42,082 nucleotides of DNA, taken from positions 1 to 42,082 of the forward strand of contig CACJGR010000005.1 of the NCBI GenBank assembly GCA_902592985.1. Reading direction: 5' to 3'. This document shows positions 1 to 8,169 of the stretch, in pieces; the first letter of the stretch is position 1, and every line of letters begins with the position of its first letter. The position numbers and the translations under genes are program-made. This DNA is from an uncultured Pelagibacteraceae bacterium (GTDB lineage Bacteria; Pseudomonadota; Alphaproteobacteria; Pelagibacterales; Pelagibacteraceae). Under the pieces are notes generated by a model. The model ran no database searches. It was given only the letters and a program-made list of their open reading frames with translations, and had not been told where the DNA came from.

Positions 1-800
1 TTCATGGTGCAGATGTACAAATCGATAAGGAAATTAATTATGGTTTTAGAATTGATAAAAAATATGATAATTACTTTAAAAAAATAATAAATAAAATTGA
101 TCATTTTTTTTATATCTCAAATACTATTAAAGAAGATTTAATGAATTTGAGTATACCTGAAAAAAAAATGTCTTTTAATCCCAATGGGATTGAAATTAAT
201 AAATTTAAAAATTCTAAAATAAATTTCAATAAAAGACAAAAAATACATCTAATTACTGTAGCAAGATACTCCGAAAAAAAAAAAGGTTACGATAAGCTAT
301 CTAATATCTCAGAAGGATTAATTAAAAATAAAATAGATTTTAAATGGACCATAATAGGAAAAAATACTTTAGAGTTATTAAAAAATGATTTTATAAAAAA
401 AAATCTTAAATATTTTGAAATAATTGAAAATATTGACAATATAAATGAAGCTTACTTTCCTCATTCAAGGTTAATTAAGAAGTATGTGGAATCTGATTTG
501 TATATTAATTTGTCAAGAATAGAATCATTTGGTATTACATACGTCGAAGCATTAGCGGCAAACATTCCAATAATAACTTTTAATTCCAAAGGTGTTAATG
601 AAATTGTTAGTAATAATTATAACGGCTATATCTTAGAAAGTAACGAACAGATGATAAAAAAAATTATAGAATTATATGAAAATCCTTCCAATATAAATGA
701 AATTAGAAAAAATTTATTTAGCTCGATTAAAATGTATGATCTAAATTCAGTGACAGATAAAATAATAGATACTTATGAATCACTATACAATCAAAAATAA
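1..800 (+). CDS. GT4-family glycosyltransferase, 5' truncated by window edge
   Basis: The reading frame is open to the window edge: codons from base 3 read HGADV then continue through HFFYISNTIKEDL into the first ATG at 141, so that ATG is internal. The HGADV-like segment, the YISNTIKEDL segment and the acceptor-to-donor domain linker ending NPNGIE are typical of GT4 (GT-B fold, retaining). The C-terminal donor domain shows a RIESFGITYVEALAANIPII stretch, the family's E-x7-E nucleotide-sugar-binding motif. It should move a sugar from a nucleotide donor to a lipid-linked glycan on the cytoplasmic face. Donor and acceptor cannot be read. It ends 57 bases before the SDR gene on the same strand. 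Confidence 0.85.
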   Translation, partial: HGADVQIDKEINYGFRIDKKYDNYFKKIINKIDHFFYISNTIKEDLMNLSIPEKKMSFNPNGIEINKFKNSKINFNKRQKIHLITVARYSEKKKGYDKLSNISEGLIKNKIDFKWTIIGKNTLELLKNDFIKKNLKYFEIIENIDNINEAYFPHSRLIKKYVESDLYINLSRIESFGITYVEALAANIPIITFNSKGVNEIVSNNYNGYILESNEQMIKKIIELYENPSNINEIRKNLFSSIKMYDLNSVTDKIIDTYESLYNQK

Positions 801-857
801 TAAGTAGAAAATTATGTATTATTAAATTAACAAAAATTGCTTATAATAAATCACAAT

Positions 858-1592
858 ATGCTTAATAATAAAACTATTTTAGTTACAGGTGTAGGAAAAG
901 GATTAGGATATGACATGTTAAATACAATCGTTTCATACAATGGATTTGTATATGGAATTACTAGATCAAAATCAGATATAAAAAAATTTAAAAAGATAAA
1001 GAATTGCAAGGTTTTTTTCGGAGATGTTACAAATACAAAAATTTTTGAAAAAATAATAAAGCAATCAGAAAATGATGAAAGAACAATATCTGGTCTTGTA
1101 AATAATGCCGGAGAACGTCAAAGATTAAATTTTAACAATATTTCAAAAAATAAACTTAAAAAACTCTTTGAAATTAACTTTTTTTCAGTTTTTGAGAATA
1201 TGAAAATTTTTTCAAACTATTTAAAAAAGAAAAAAATCAGTGGATCAATTGTAAATATAGGATCAATTGTAGGAAATAATGGATTTTCTGAGTTAACTGG
1301 ATATGCATCTAGCAAAACAGCTTTAATTGGATTAACTAAATCTTATGCGGTAGAAATGGCCAAGGACAATATTCGAGCAAATTTAATCAATCCAGGATTT
1401 ATAAAGACTTCCTATTTTAATAAATTTAAAAAAAGAAAAAAATTATATGATTGGACAATTAGCAGAATACCTCAAAAACGATGGGGCAATCCTAATGAAA
1501 TAAGTCAACTAACATGTTTTCTTTTATCTGATTTATCCAGCTATATAACAGGAACAAGTATAAATATTGATGGAGGATGGACAGGAAGTTAA
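858..1592 (+). CDS. Short-chain dehydrogenase/reductase (SDR)
   Basis: A classical SDR of 244 residues from the ATG at 858; a TTG at 837 would add seven unconserved residues. Visible motifs are the cofactor-binding TGVGKGLG near the N terminus, NNAG in mid-protein, the catalytic Ser in VNIGSIVG, YASSK (Tyr-x3-Lys) and a C-terminal INIDGGW. These make it an NAD(P)-dependent oxidoreductase of the FabG-like type. The kdsB-like gene starts three bases after its stop, so the two are surely co-transcribed. By context it probably oxidises, reduces or epimerises a sugar or ulosonic acid destined for CMP activation. The substrate is unknown. Confidence 0.88.
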   Translation: MLNNKTILVTGVGKGLGYDMLNTIVSYNGFVYGITRSKSDIKKFKKIKNCKVFFGDVTNTKIFEKIIKQSENDERTISGLVNNAGERQRLNFNNISKNKLKKLFEINFFSVFENMKIFSNYLKKKKISGSIVNIGSIVGNNGFSELTGYASSKTALIGLTKSYAVEMAKDNIRANLINPGFIKTSYFNKFKKRKKLYDWTISRIPQKRWGNPNEISQLTCFLLSDLSSYITGTSINIDGGWTGS

Positions 1593-1595
1593 ATT

Positions 1596-2339
1596 ATGAA
1601 AGTTTTAGGATTAATTCCATCAAGAATGGGCTCTAGAAGATTACCCGCTAAAGCGTTACTCCCAATTAGCGGATTACCCTTAGTTGTACACACATATAGA
1701 AGAGCAAATTTATCTAAACTTATTGACAAAATTTTGATTTGTACTGATAGCAAAAAAATTGTTTCAATTGCAAAAAAATATAAATCAAAAGCAATTTTAA
1801 CATCTCCTTATCATTTAAATGGAACTGAACGTATAGCGGAGGCTTTTGTAAAAGAGAAAAAAAAATATGACTTTATTTTAGATATTCAAGGAGATGAACC
1901 TTTGATTAGTCCATATCATATTGATGAAGTGATAAAATATCACAAAAAAAATAATGATGCTGATATTATACTTCCAACTTTAAAATTAAAATTGCCAGAT
2001 AACCCAAGTATAGTAAAAGTTGTTACAAACAAAAAGAATGAAGTTTTATATCTTTCAAGATCAAAAATACCTTATGAAGCTAAATCTAAATGTAAATTTT
2101 TTTTAAAACATTTGTCAATTATTTCATTTAAACCAGAAGCTCTAATTAAATTTGCAAAATCTAAGCCTAGCATTCTTGAAAAAACGGAAGATGTTGAGCT
2201 TTTAAGAGCTTTAGAAATTGGTTTAAAAATAAAAACTTTAAACTTAAAAGGTGATAGTTTTTCAGTTGATATAGCAGAAGATTATAGAAGAGCAAAAGAC
2301 CAAATGAGTAAAGATAAATTTTTTAAATTTTATAAATAA
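1596..2339 (+). CDS. kdsB: CMP-ulosonic acid synthetase, KdsB-like
   Basis: Belongs to the 3-deoxy-manno-octulosonate cytidylyltransferase family (247 residues, normal length). The N terminus GLIPSRMGSRRLPAKAL matches the CTP-binding loop. DIQGDEPLI carries the conserved QGDEP, LSRSKIPYE the SRSxIPY segment, and VDIAEDYRRA the C-terminal metal-binding Asp motif. KdsB couples CTP to Kdo to give CMP-Kdo. The family also contains enzymes for 8-amino-Kdo and other ulosonic acids. The segment KHLSIISFKPEAL departs from the usual H-x-G-I-Y pattern. Placed between an SDR and a DHQ-synthase-like gene, it may activate a modified sugar rather than housekeeping Kdo; no kdsA or kdsD is seen in the window. 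Confidence 0.82.
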   Translation: MKVLGLIPSRMGSRRLPAKALLPISGLPLVVHTYRRANLSKLIDKILICTDSKKIVSIAKKYKSKAILTSPYHLNGTERIAEAFVKEKKKYDFILDIQGDEPLISPYHIDEVIKYHKKNNDADIILPTLKLKLPDNPSIVKVVTNKKNEVLYLSRSKIPYEAKSKCKFFLKHLSIISFKPEALIKFAKSKPSILEKTEDVELLRALEIGLKIKTLNLKGDSFSVDIAEDYRRAKDQMSKDKFFKFYK

Positions 2340-2347
2340 CTATATAG

Positions 2348-3478
2348 ATGTCAGTTAACACAATTTCATATGAAGTTGATAATGAAATAAATAAAGTAAT
2401 ATATTCTAAAGAGATTGATAAATTTCTCATTAAAGACATAAATGATTTAAAATCTGATCAAAAGATACTATTTATTTATGATAAAAATATATCAAAAAAA
2501 TTTATTGATGGTCTTAAGACAAAACTTAAATTAACAGGAAACATAGTTTTTTTTAAAGAGATTGAAGGGAAAAAAATAAATAAAAATTTAAACAATCTAC
2601 TAAAATTATTTGATGAACTTATAAAAAATAAATTTACAAAAAATTCTATAATAATTTCTTGTGGCGGAGGTGTGGTGGGTGATCTTTGCGGCTTAGTTAG
2701 CTCTTTATATCTTAGGGGCACTATCTATTTTCATATCCCAACTACTATGACTGCCATAGTTGATAGCTGCATAGGAGGAAAAACTGGTATAAATTATAAA
2801 GGTATAATAAATTCTTTGGGCAACTACTATCATCCCAAGAGAGTTTATATTTCGGAGAGAATTATTACTGATATTCCAAATAGAGAATTTTTTTCAGGCT
2901 TTGCAGAAATAATAAAGTGTGGTCTTATTGGTAATAAAAAAATTATTGGTTATTTAAATAAAGATAAGTATTTATTTAAAAGAAAAAACATTCAAAATTT
3001 ATCAAAAATTATTCTTGAAACATTAAAAACTAAAATAAGTTTTTTTAAGAATGATATTAAAGAAAAAAATAAAAGATTATATCTAAACTTTGGTCACACT
3101 TTTGCACATGCCATGGAAATGACTACTGATAAATACTTAAAAAAAGATTTTTTAAGGCATGGAGAAGCTGTAGGTCTGGGCATGTTATGTGAAATAATGA
3201 TGTCTCAAAACACGAATGAAAAAAAAAATTCTAATAATCTTTATTGTATGACTAAACAATTGCTTGAAAAATATAATTTACCAACTAAGCTTAAAATCCC
3301 TAATAAACTTGGCAGGAAAATACACTCAGGAATATACGATGGTGTATTCTTAGATAAAAAGACAAAAAATAAATATCCAAGGTTTATCTCTTTAAAAAAA
3401 ATATGCTCACCAACAATAGAGGAGATCAAAGATTTTGGAGCACTTAATGATTCAATATACAAGATAACTCAAAATTGA
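2348..3478 (+). CDS. 3-dehydroquinate-synthase-like sugar phosphate cyclase
   Basis: A 376-residue member of the AroB/sugar-phosphate-cyclase superfamily. NAD-binding GGGVVGD lies at 106-112, PTT at 131-133, D139, GGKTGIN at 143-149. The likely metal ligands are E187 (in GFAEIIK), H250 (in LNFGHTFAHA) and H271 (in HGEAV). DHQ synthase cyclises DAHP, a 3-deoxy-2-ulosonate phosphate. Most catalytic residues are kept, but the usual GKN after GIN reads IIN (153-155), so the DHQS lysine is lost there. Embedded between kdsB-like and a glycan gene, it is more likely a specialised cyclase for a surface sugar than the housekeeping shikimate enzyme, though it could be a second aroB. Confidence 0.8.
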   Translation: MSVNTISYEVDNEINKVIYSKEIDKFLIKDINDLKSDQKILFIYDKNISKKFIDGLKTKLKLTGNIVFFKEIEGKKINKNLNNLLKLFDELIKNKFTKNSIIISCGGGVVGDLCGLVSSLYLRGTIYFHIPTTMTAIVDSCIGGKTGINYKGIINSLGNYYHPKRVYISERIITDIPNREFFSGFAEIIKCGLIGNKKIIGYLNKDKYLFKRKNIQNLSKIILETLKTKISFFKNDIKEKNKRLYLNFGHTFAHAMEMTTDKYLKKDFLRHGEAVGLGMLCEIMMSQNTNEKKNSNNLYCMTKQLLEKYNLPTKLKIPNKLGRKIHSGIYDGVFLDKKTKNKYPRFISLKKICSPTIEEIKDFGALNDSIYKITQN

Positions 3479-5028
3479 TTAAACATAACAAACTTACAAT
3501 ATTAGATTTATCTAAAGACGAAGACATTATTTTGTCTGATTCTATAATCTATCAAATTTCATATGGAATAACAAAAATTAATAATTGCAAAATACTTAAA
3601 AAAAAATTTTTTTCAGAGGCTAAATTTAAAAAATATAAAAATAAAATAAATAATCCATTAATTAATTTTTATAAGTTTTTATCCAAAAAAAAAATTCACA
3701 ATGATTTAATTCCTCTTGAAATATTAAATCAAAGGAATGATAAAACTCAAATATTTAATAAAATTTTTTATTTATTAGAAATTAAAAAATATGTATCAAA
3801 AAACAAAATTAATAATGTTGAAATAATAACAGACGATGAAAATTTTTATGATGTTTACAAATCATTGAAAATTAAAAATCTTTCAGTTTTAAACTTATCT
3901 AAAAAAAAAAAAAATAACATAAACTTAACTTATTTTTTTAAAACGCTGTTTTTTTATTTAAAAACATTGATATTTGTTTGTTTTATAAAGTTTTTTTTAA
4001 AAGAAAAAAAAATTAAAAAAAAATTCTCAGAAGGATGCTTAACACTTTATCCATTATTTTTTAAAAAAAATAAAAATTTATTTTATAGCAAAAAATTACT
4101 CAATTTAAATTTTCAAATTACTGATGAAACTCACTTGAGCAATACTCTTTTTAAAAATTTAAATTTAGCGTTAAAAGTAAATAAAATTGAAAATACAATT
4201 TTAGTAGAAAAGTACATTAGAATTGGATGGATTATAAAAAATTTTTTTATAGGATTAAAAAATATTAAGCTAATTCGCGAGTCTGAAAAATTTAAATTTA
4301 AAATAGATGGTATTAATTTTTCTCCTTTATTTAAAAATTTATTTTTAATTTCATTGTTAAATCTAAATAAACTTTCGATATATGAAAATGCACTAAACGA
4401 AATATTAACAATTTTTAAATTAAAAAAATTTCATTATTTTCTTTTTGAATACAATTTTGGTTATTATTTATCCAACATAATAAAAAAAATATCTCCAAAC
4501 ACTAAGCAAATTGGATATCAACATGGAATATACTCTGAGAGGATTATGTGGCAAAATTTTTCTCAAAAAATTAAACTTACAGATTATTTTCCAAATGAAA
4601 TAATCTGTAAGTTTAAATATAGTTTAGATTCTTATAAAAAAAATTTTAAAAATATTAAAATTGTTTTAAAGAAATCGCATAATGTTTTAACAAATAGTTT
4701 ATTTGAAAAAAGTGATAAAAAATATCAAGTTTATTTAGGCTTACATGATTGCTACAATATATTAAATGAATTGAGAAATCTTAAAAATAATAAAAAATTT
4801 GTTTTAAATTTACACCCCAAAATGAAATATAAAAATGTTTTAAAATTAAATAAAAATTTGGTTTTTAGTGATAAAAAAACTAATACAAATGTAACAGGTA
4901 AAGTATTATTATCTACCACCTCCACAATGCCTTATCAGTTTTATCCAAAAAAGAAATTTAATATAATTTTACCAAAAAATATAATACCTTTAAACCCAAA
5001 GCTGTTTGATAAGTTTTTTTTTAAATAA
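3475..5028 (+). CDS. Unknown GT-B-like surface glycan protein with QHG and HP motifs
   Basis: I do not recognise the family with certainty. The TTG start overlaps the preceding stop (TTGA), and no ATG occurs in frame for a long way, so TTG initiation is likely. The N-terminal half is lysine-rich with a hydrophobic stretch near residues 152-174. The C-terminal half has GYQHGIYSE (347-355), LNLHPK (445-449) and a Ser/Thr cluster STTST (480-484). A His-Pro followed by a Ser/Thr pair is the nucleotide-binding signature of bacterial sialyltransferase-like GT-B enzymes that use CMP donors, and similar motifs occur in capsule transferases. By inference it may transfer the product of the three genes before it. 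A 19-bp inverted repeat lies inside it (see repeat). Confidence 0.6.
   Translation: MIKHNKLTILDLSKDEDIILSDSIIYQISYGITKINNCKILKKKFFSEAKFKKYKNKINNPLINFYKFLSKKKIHNDLIPLEILNQRNDKTQIFNKIFYLLEIKKYVSKNKINNVEIITDDENFYDVYKSLKIKNLSVLNLSKKKKNNINLTYFFKTLFFYLKTLIFVCFIKFFLKEKKIKKKFSEGCLTLYPLFFKKNKNLFYSKKLLNLNFQITDETHLSNTLFKNLNLALKVNKIENTILVEKYIRIGWIIKNFFIGLKNIKLIRESEKFKFKIDGINFSPLFKNLFLISLLNLNKLSIYENALNEILTIFKLKKFHYFLFEYNFGYYLSNIIKKISPNTKQIGYQHGIYSERIMWQNFSQKIKLTDYFPNEIICKFKYSLDSYKKNFKNIKIVLKKSHNVLTNSLFEKSDKKYQVYLGLHDCYNILNELRNLKNNKKFVLNLHPKMKYKNVLKLNKNLVFSDKKTNTNVTGKVLLSTTSTMPYQFYPKKKFNIILPKNIIPLNPKLFDKFFFK
4571..4616. repeat. Perfect 19-bp inverted repeat, 8-nt loop, inside a CDS
   Basis: The left arm TTAAACTTACAGATTATTT (4571-4589) is followed by TCCAAATG and then its exact reverse complement (4598-4616). 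It falls in codons 366-381 of the 3475-5028 gene. Even allowing for high AT content, 19 uninterrupted pairs are far beyond chance in 42 kb. It lacks a following T tract, so it is not a standard terminator. It could be an mRNA structure, a footprint of a template-switch mutation, or a relic of a small mobile palindrome. Confidence 0.95.
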
Positions 5029-5034
5029 ATTGAT

Positions 5035-5814
5035 ATGTTTGATTTACCTAAAAATTTAGATTTGTTTGATGTTAACATCGATAAACCTTTTACAGTTTTT
5101 GAAAAATATAATTTTTTTAAAAAACATCATTATGAAAAATTATATGATGAATTTCCGCCAGAAGAATATTTTATCAAAAGACATGAACTTGGAAATAAAA
5201 AATATTTTAATAGCAAAGATTTAAATTTTAATAAATTTTTACAAACTTCAAAATCTTGGAGTGAATTCTATGACATAGTAAATTCCGAAAATTTTTTAAA
5301 TGAAATTTTTAACCTTTGTAAAAAAAATTTAAATAAAATTAATGAAAGAGAAAAAATAAAAAAAATTCAATTCAAGCAAGTTGTTAAAACAGATTTTATA
5401 AGTAAATTATTAAGAAAATTTAAACAATTATTTGGAATATATGAAGTAAGATTAGCTTTTGAATTTTCTTTGTTAAAAAATGGAGATTTTATTCCACCTC
5501 ATAATGATACAGAGAATAAACTTGTATCTTTAATGGCATATTTTCCTCAACAAAATCAGTTAGTAGAAAAAGATCTTGGTACCAATTTTTTTATTTGTCA
5601 TAAAGAAAACAAAGATGTTTGGAGAGGTGATATGATGGATAAGATAAATTCTAAAGAATTTTACAATAATTATAAGATATTTTATAAGTCAGAGTTTAAA
5701 AAAAATAAATTAGTAGGTTTTTTAAAATCAAAAAATTCTTGGCACGATGTCTCAACAATAAATACCATTCTAAATAACAGAAAATCTTTAAATATTAATT
5801 TGTTTAAGATCTAG
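5035..5814 (+). CDS. 2-oxoglutarate/Fe(II)-dependent oxygenase family protein
   Basis: 259 residues from ATG, six bases after the preceding gene. The C-terminal half shows a double-stranded beta-helix signature: PPHNDTENKLVSLMAYF supplies the His-x-Asp metal pair, NSWHDV the distal His, and NRKSLNIN an Arg suited to bind 2-oxoglutarate. Members hydroxylate or otherwise oxidise small molecules, proteins or sugars; in glycan clusters they are thought to modify sugars or lipid-linked intermediates. The first 100 or so residues are lysine-rich and unassigned. It ends tail to tail with the GMC gene with a 4-base overlap. Substrate unknown. Confidence 0.75.
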   Translation: MFDLPKNLDLFDVNIDKPFTVFEKYNFFKKHHYEKLYDEFPPEEYFIKRHELGNKKYFNSKDLNFNKFLQTSKSWSEFYDIVNSENFLNEIFNLCKKNLNKINEREKIKKIQFKQVVKTDFISKLLRKFKQLFGIYEVRLAFEFSLLKNGDFIPPHNDTENKLVSLMAYFPQQNQLVEKDLGTNFFICHKENKDVWRGDMMDKINSKEFYNNYKIFYKSEFKKNKLVGFLKSKNSWHDVSTINTILNNRKSLNINLFKI

Positions 5815-7232
5815 TTTATTAATTTACTTAAATGATCTGCAAGTCTAATAGCCAATTGAGTTAAAGTAAGAGTTGGATGGGCATGTCCAGCAGTAACAAA
5901 AACAGAGCTTCCGCTTACATATAAATTTTTAGTATTGTGAACCTTTAAATTTTTATCTACTACAGAATATTTTTCATTATTTCCCATTCTAGTTCCTCCC
6001 ATATGATGATAACCATTCATATGATTATATTTTATGTCATTAAAAAGAAATTCTTCTGCAGCTAGTCTTCCTAAATTTTTTAAAATTAAAAAACTTGCTA
6101 AACTTTCAACAATTTTTCTTGAAGAGTTTCTGACATTTTCTGATCTTTTCCAATAAAGAACTGGAATTGGTATGCCATTAACATCTTTTTCATTTCCCAA
6201 ACTTATTCTATTATAGTATTCAGGTTTTTGGTCAGACAACAGGTTTACACTAAAACTATAGTTGTTGTAATCATCTTTATCAAAAAAATATTTGTTTATT
6301 ATTGATGGAGCTAAACATTTCAGTTGTTTTAAAAATTGATTTTCATTTGTCTTATTATTTTTTGATATTCCAATATTTATAGAAGTATTTAGAACTTTTA
6401 GTTCATTTAAAAAATTAAAATTTGGAGAAAAAGAAAAAGAATAATTACAATTCACATCTATATATTTGTTTAAATTATTTTTAGTTAAATAATCGTCAAA
6501 GTTTTTTTTAAATAAAATTCCTTCAGCTACTTTATGGTATGGATGGTCCATCCAGTAATTGCCAATAGGTAAATTTTTATTAATTAGAGTTTTGTTTTTA
6601 TGCCTGCTCCATAACAGCAATCTTGAATTTTCTATTCCACCGGCCGCAAGTATAAAATATTTCCCTTCAACATTTTTTAATTTGTCTTTATAAACACTTG
6701 CGCTAATAACTTTTCCATTTTCTCCATTAAATTGAATAAATGGACAGTTAAGAATTAATGTTATTTTTTTAGATTTTTTAATTTTTTCAAAATATTTTTC
6801 TTTAAATTTTGCATTAGACCAGTTGTAATTAATTAAATCTATGTTTTGATTAAATTTTTTTTTAAAAAAATTACCTTCAATATTTAAATTTTTATATGAT
6901 TCTTTTTTAAATTTTTTTAAATCTACTTTATTAATTGGCCAACTTTCAAAATCATATTCATCAAGCTCAATACAATTTCCACCCCAATGGCCAGTTGTTC
7001 CTCCAAATTGTCTTAGCCTGCATATAGAAAGATCAGGAAAATTATCACCCACTATTTTACCTTTGTAAAAGTTTTGTGAATTTTGGTCAGGGTTAGATTT
7101 TCCAGCTTCTATAACTATAGAAGAAATACCTTTTTTTTCTAGATGTAGAGCAATTGATAAGCCAGCAGGTCCGCTACCAATAATTACAACATTATTATAT
7201 TTTGGGACTTTACTAAAATCAGCTAAGATCAT
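5811..7232 (-). CDS. GMC-family FAD oxidoreductase
   Basis: 473 residues. The N terminus VVIIGSGPAGLSIALHLEKKG is the FAD-binding GxGxxG fold. The C terminus has YHHMGGTRMG, LYVSGSSVFV and AGHAHPTLT, the conserved GMC block with the catalytic His region. Relatives include glucose, choline and fructose dehydrogenases and membrane-linked sugar dehydrogenases that pair with a small Tat-exported subunit. The ATG at 7232 lies within the last codons of a 51-residue ORF (7219-7374) that carries a Tat-like start, so the pair is probably translationally coupled. In this island it probably oxidises a sugar alcohol group. No signal peptide is seen on the GMC protein itself. Confidence 0.88.
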   Translation of the reverse strand: MILADFSKVPKYNNVVIIGSGPAGLSIALHLEKKGISSIVIEAGKSNPDQNSQNFYKGKIVGDNFPDLSICRLRQFGGTTGHWGGNCIELDEYDFESWPINKVDLKKFKKESYKNLNIEGNFFKKKFNQNIDLINYNWSNAKFKEKYFEKIKKSKKITLILNCPFIQFNGENGKVISASVYKDKLKNVEGKYFILAAGGIENSRLLLWSRHKNKTLINKNLPIGNYWMDHPYHKVAEGILFKKNFDDYLTKNNLNKYIDVNCNYSFSFSPNFNFLNELKVLNTSINIGISKNNKTNENQFLKQLKCLAPSIINKYFFDKDDYNNYSFSVNLLSDQKPEYYNRISLGNEKDVNGIPIPVLYWKRSENVRNSSRKIVESLASFLILKNLGRLAAEEFLFNDIKYNHMNGYHHMGGTRMGNNEKYSVVDKNLKVHNTKNLYVSGSSVFVTAGHAHPTLTLTQLAIRLADHLSKLIN

Positions 7233-7374
7233 TTATATCAAAAAACCATACTTTAGAGTACTTTCTTTTCAAAACAATTTTATTGAATAAATCCTTTTCA
7301 AATTTGAAATTTTTCAAAACAACAATTGAAGAAAGTATGAGTAAAATATTTTTTAAAAAGTTTCTTTTGGTCAT
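7219..7374 (-). CDS. Candidate small protein with Tat-like N terminus, upstream of GMC gene
   Basis: A 51-residue frame from the ATG at 7374-7372 to TGA at 7221-7219; its last four codons overlap the start of the GMC gene. The product begins MTKRNFLKNILLILSSIVV, a close match to the Tat pattern (S/T)RRxFLK with Lys-Arg instead of Arg-Arg, followed by a hydrophobic stretch. The rest is basic and ends VWFFDINDLS. Small Tat-bearing partners next to GMC dehydrogenases are known (gluconate dehydrogenase type systems), but those are larger. Evidence is the motif, the overlap and the lack of any other explanation for 7233-7374. Export is doubtful because the mature part is very short. It is not conclusively a gene. 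Confidence 0.5.
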   Translation of the reverse strand: MTKRNFLKNILLILSSIVVLKNFKFEKDLFNKIVLKRKYSKVWFFDINDLS

Positions 7375-7425
7375 GATTCAACTAATATAATATAAACATT
7401 TATACAATCATAATAAATTTTATAA

Positions 7426-8169
7426 ATGATAATTAAAGAATTATTCAAAATAACTATAAACAAATTTCTCAAACTATTTAATCTTCAACTCAGTAGGATT
7501 ACTCTTTCAAATAATTTTTATTATCATATTGTACGAACTCTTAATAATTATAACATTGAATTAGTTTTGGACATTGGTGCTAACAAAGGCCAATTTGCAA
7601 AAAAGATTATTCAATATGGTTACAACAAAGAGATATTAAGTTTTGAGCCAATAAAATCTGTTCATAAACAGCTACTAATTAACTCTGAAAAATATCAAAA
7701 TTGGAAGATTTATAAGAGTTCTGCTTTTGGTAAAAATGTGGGGAGAAAAAAAATAAATATATCTAAAAATACAGTGTCTTCTTCATTTTTAAAAATAAAT
7801 AAAAATCATTTAGACATCGAACCAAATGCAGAATTTGTTGGCAAAGAAAATGTAAAATTATTAACTCTTAATAACTTTTTAAAAAAAAAAAAATTTAGAA
7901 GTAAAAAAATATTTATTAAAATTGATACCCAGGGTTATGAAAAAAATATTATTTTAGGTGGCAACAAAGTTTTAAATAAGGTTACTGGAATAATGATCGA
8001 AACAGCAATAGCAAAAGTTTACAAATCTGAAGCGATATATTTAGATATGATTAAACTTTTGAAAAGGTTTGGTTTTAAGGTTTGGTCAATTGAAAGAGGA
8101 TTTACTAATAAAAAAACAGGTCAGGTACTTCAAATGGATATTATTTTTATAAATAAAAATGAATTATAA
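7426..8169 (+). CDS. FkbM-family methyltransferase
   Basis: 247 residues with the SAM-binding motif LVLDIGANKGQFAKK near residue 45, an acidic FEP after strand beta-2, and FIKIDTQGYEKNIILGG, the FkbM block. These enzymes O-methylate sugars or polyketides; in glycan clusters they usually cap or decorate a saccharide. It begins 51 bases after the divergent small ORF/GMC pair, so its promoter must lie in 7375-7425 or overlap that ORF. Its last 11 bases overlap the start of a large membrane protein gene, which suggests coupled expression. The sugar target is not readable. Confidence 0.88.
   Translation: MIIKELFKITINKFLKLFNLQLSRITLSNNFYYHIVRTLNNYNIELVLDIGANKGQFAKKIIQYGYNKEILSFEPIKSVHKQLLINSEKYQNWKIYKSSAFGKNVGRKKINISKNTVSSSFLKINKNHLDIEPNAEFVGKENVKLLTLNNFLKKKKFRSKKIFIKIDTQGYEKNIILGGNKVLNKVTGIMIETAIAKVYKSEAIYLDMIKLLKRFGFKVWSIERGFTNKKTGQVLQMDIIFINKNEL

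Noticed and set aside
7300..7313. TTTCAAATTTGAAA palindrome upstream of the GMC gene as an operator
   Set aside because: A seven-pair A-T-rich palindrome is common here, and it falls inside the candidate small ORF.
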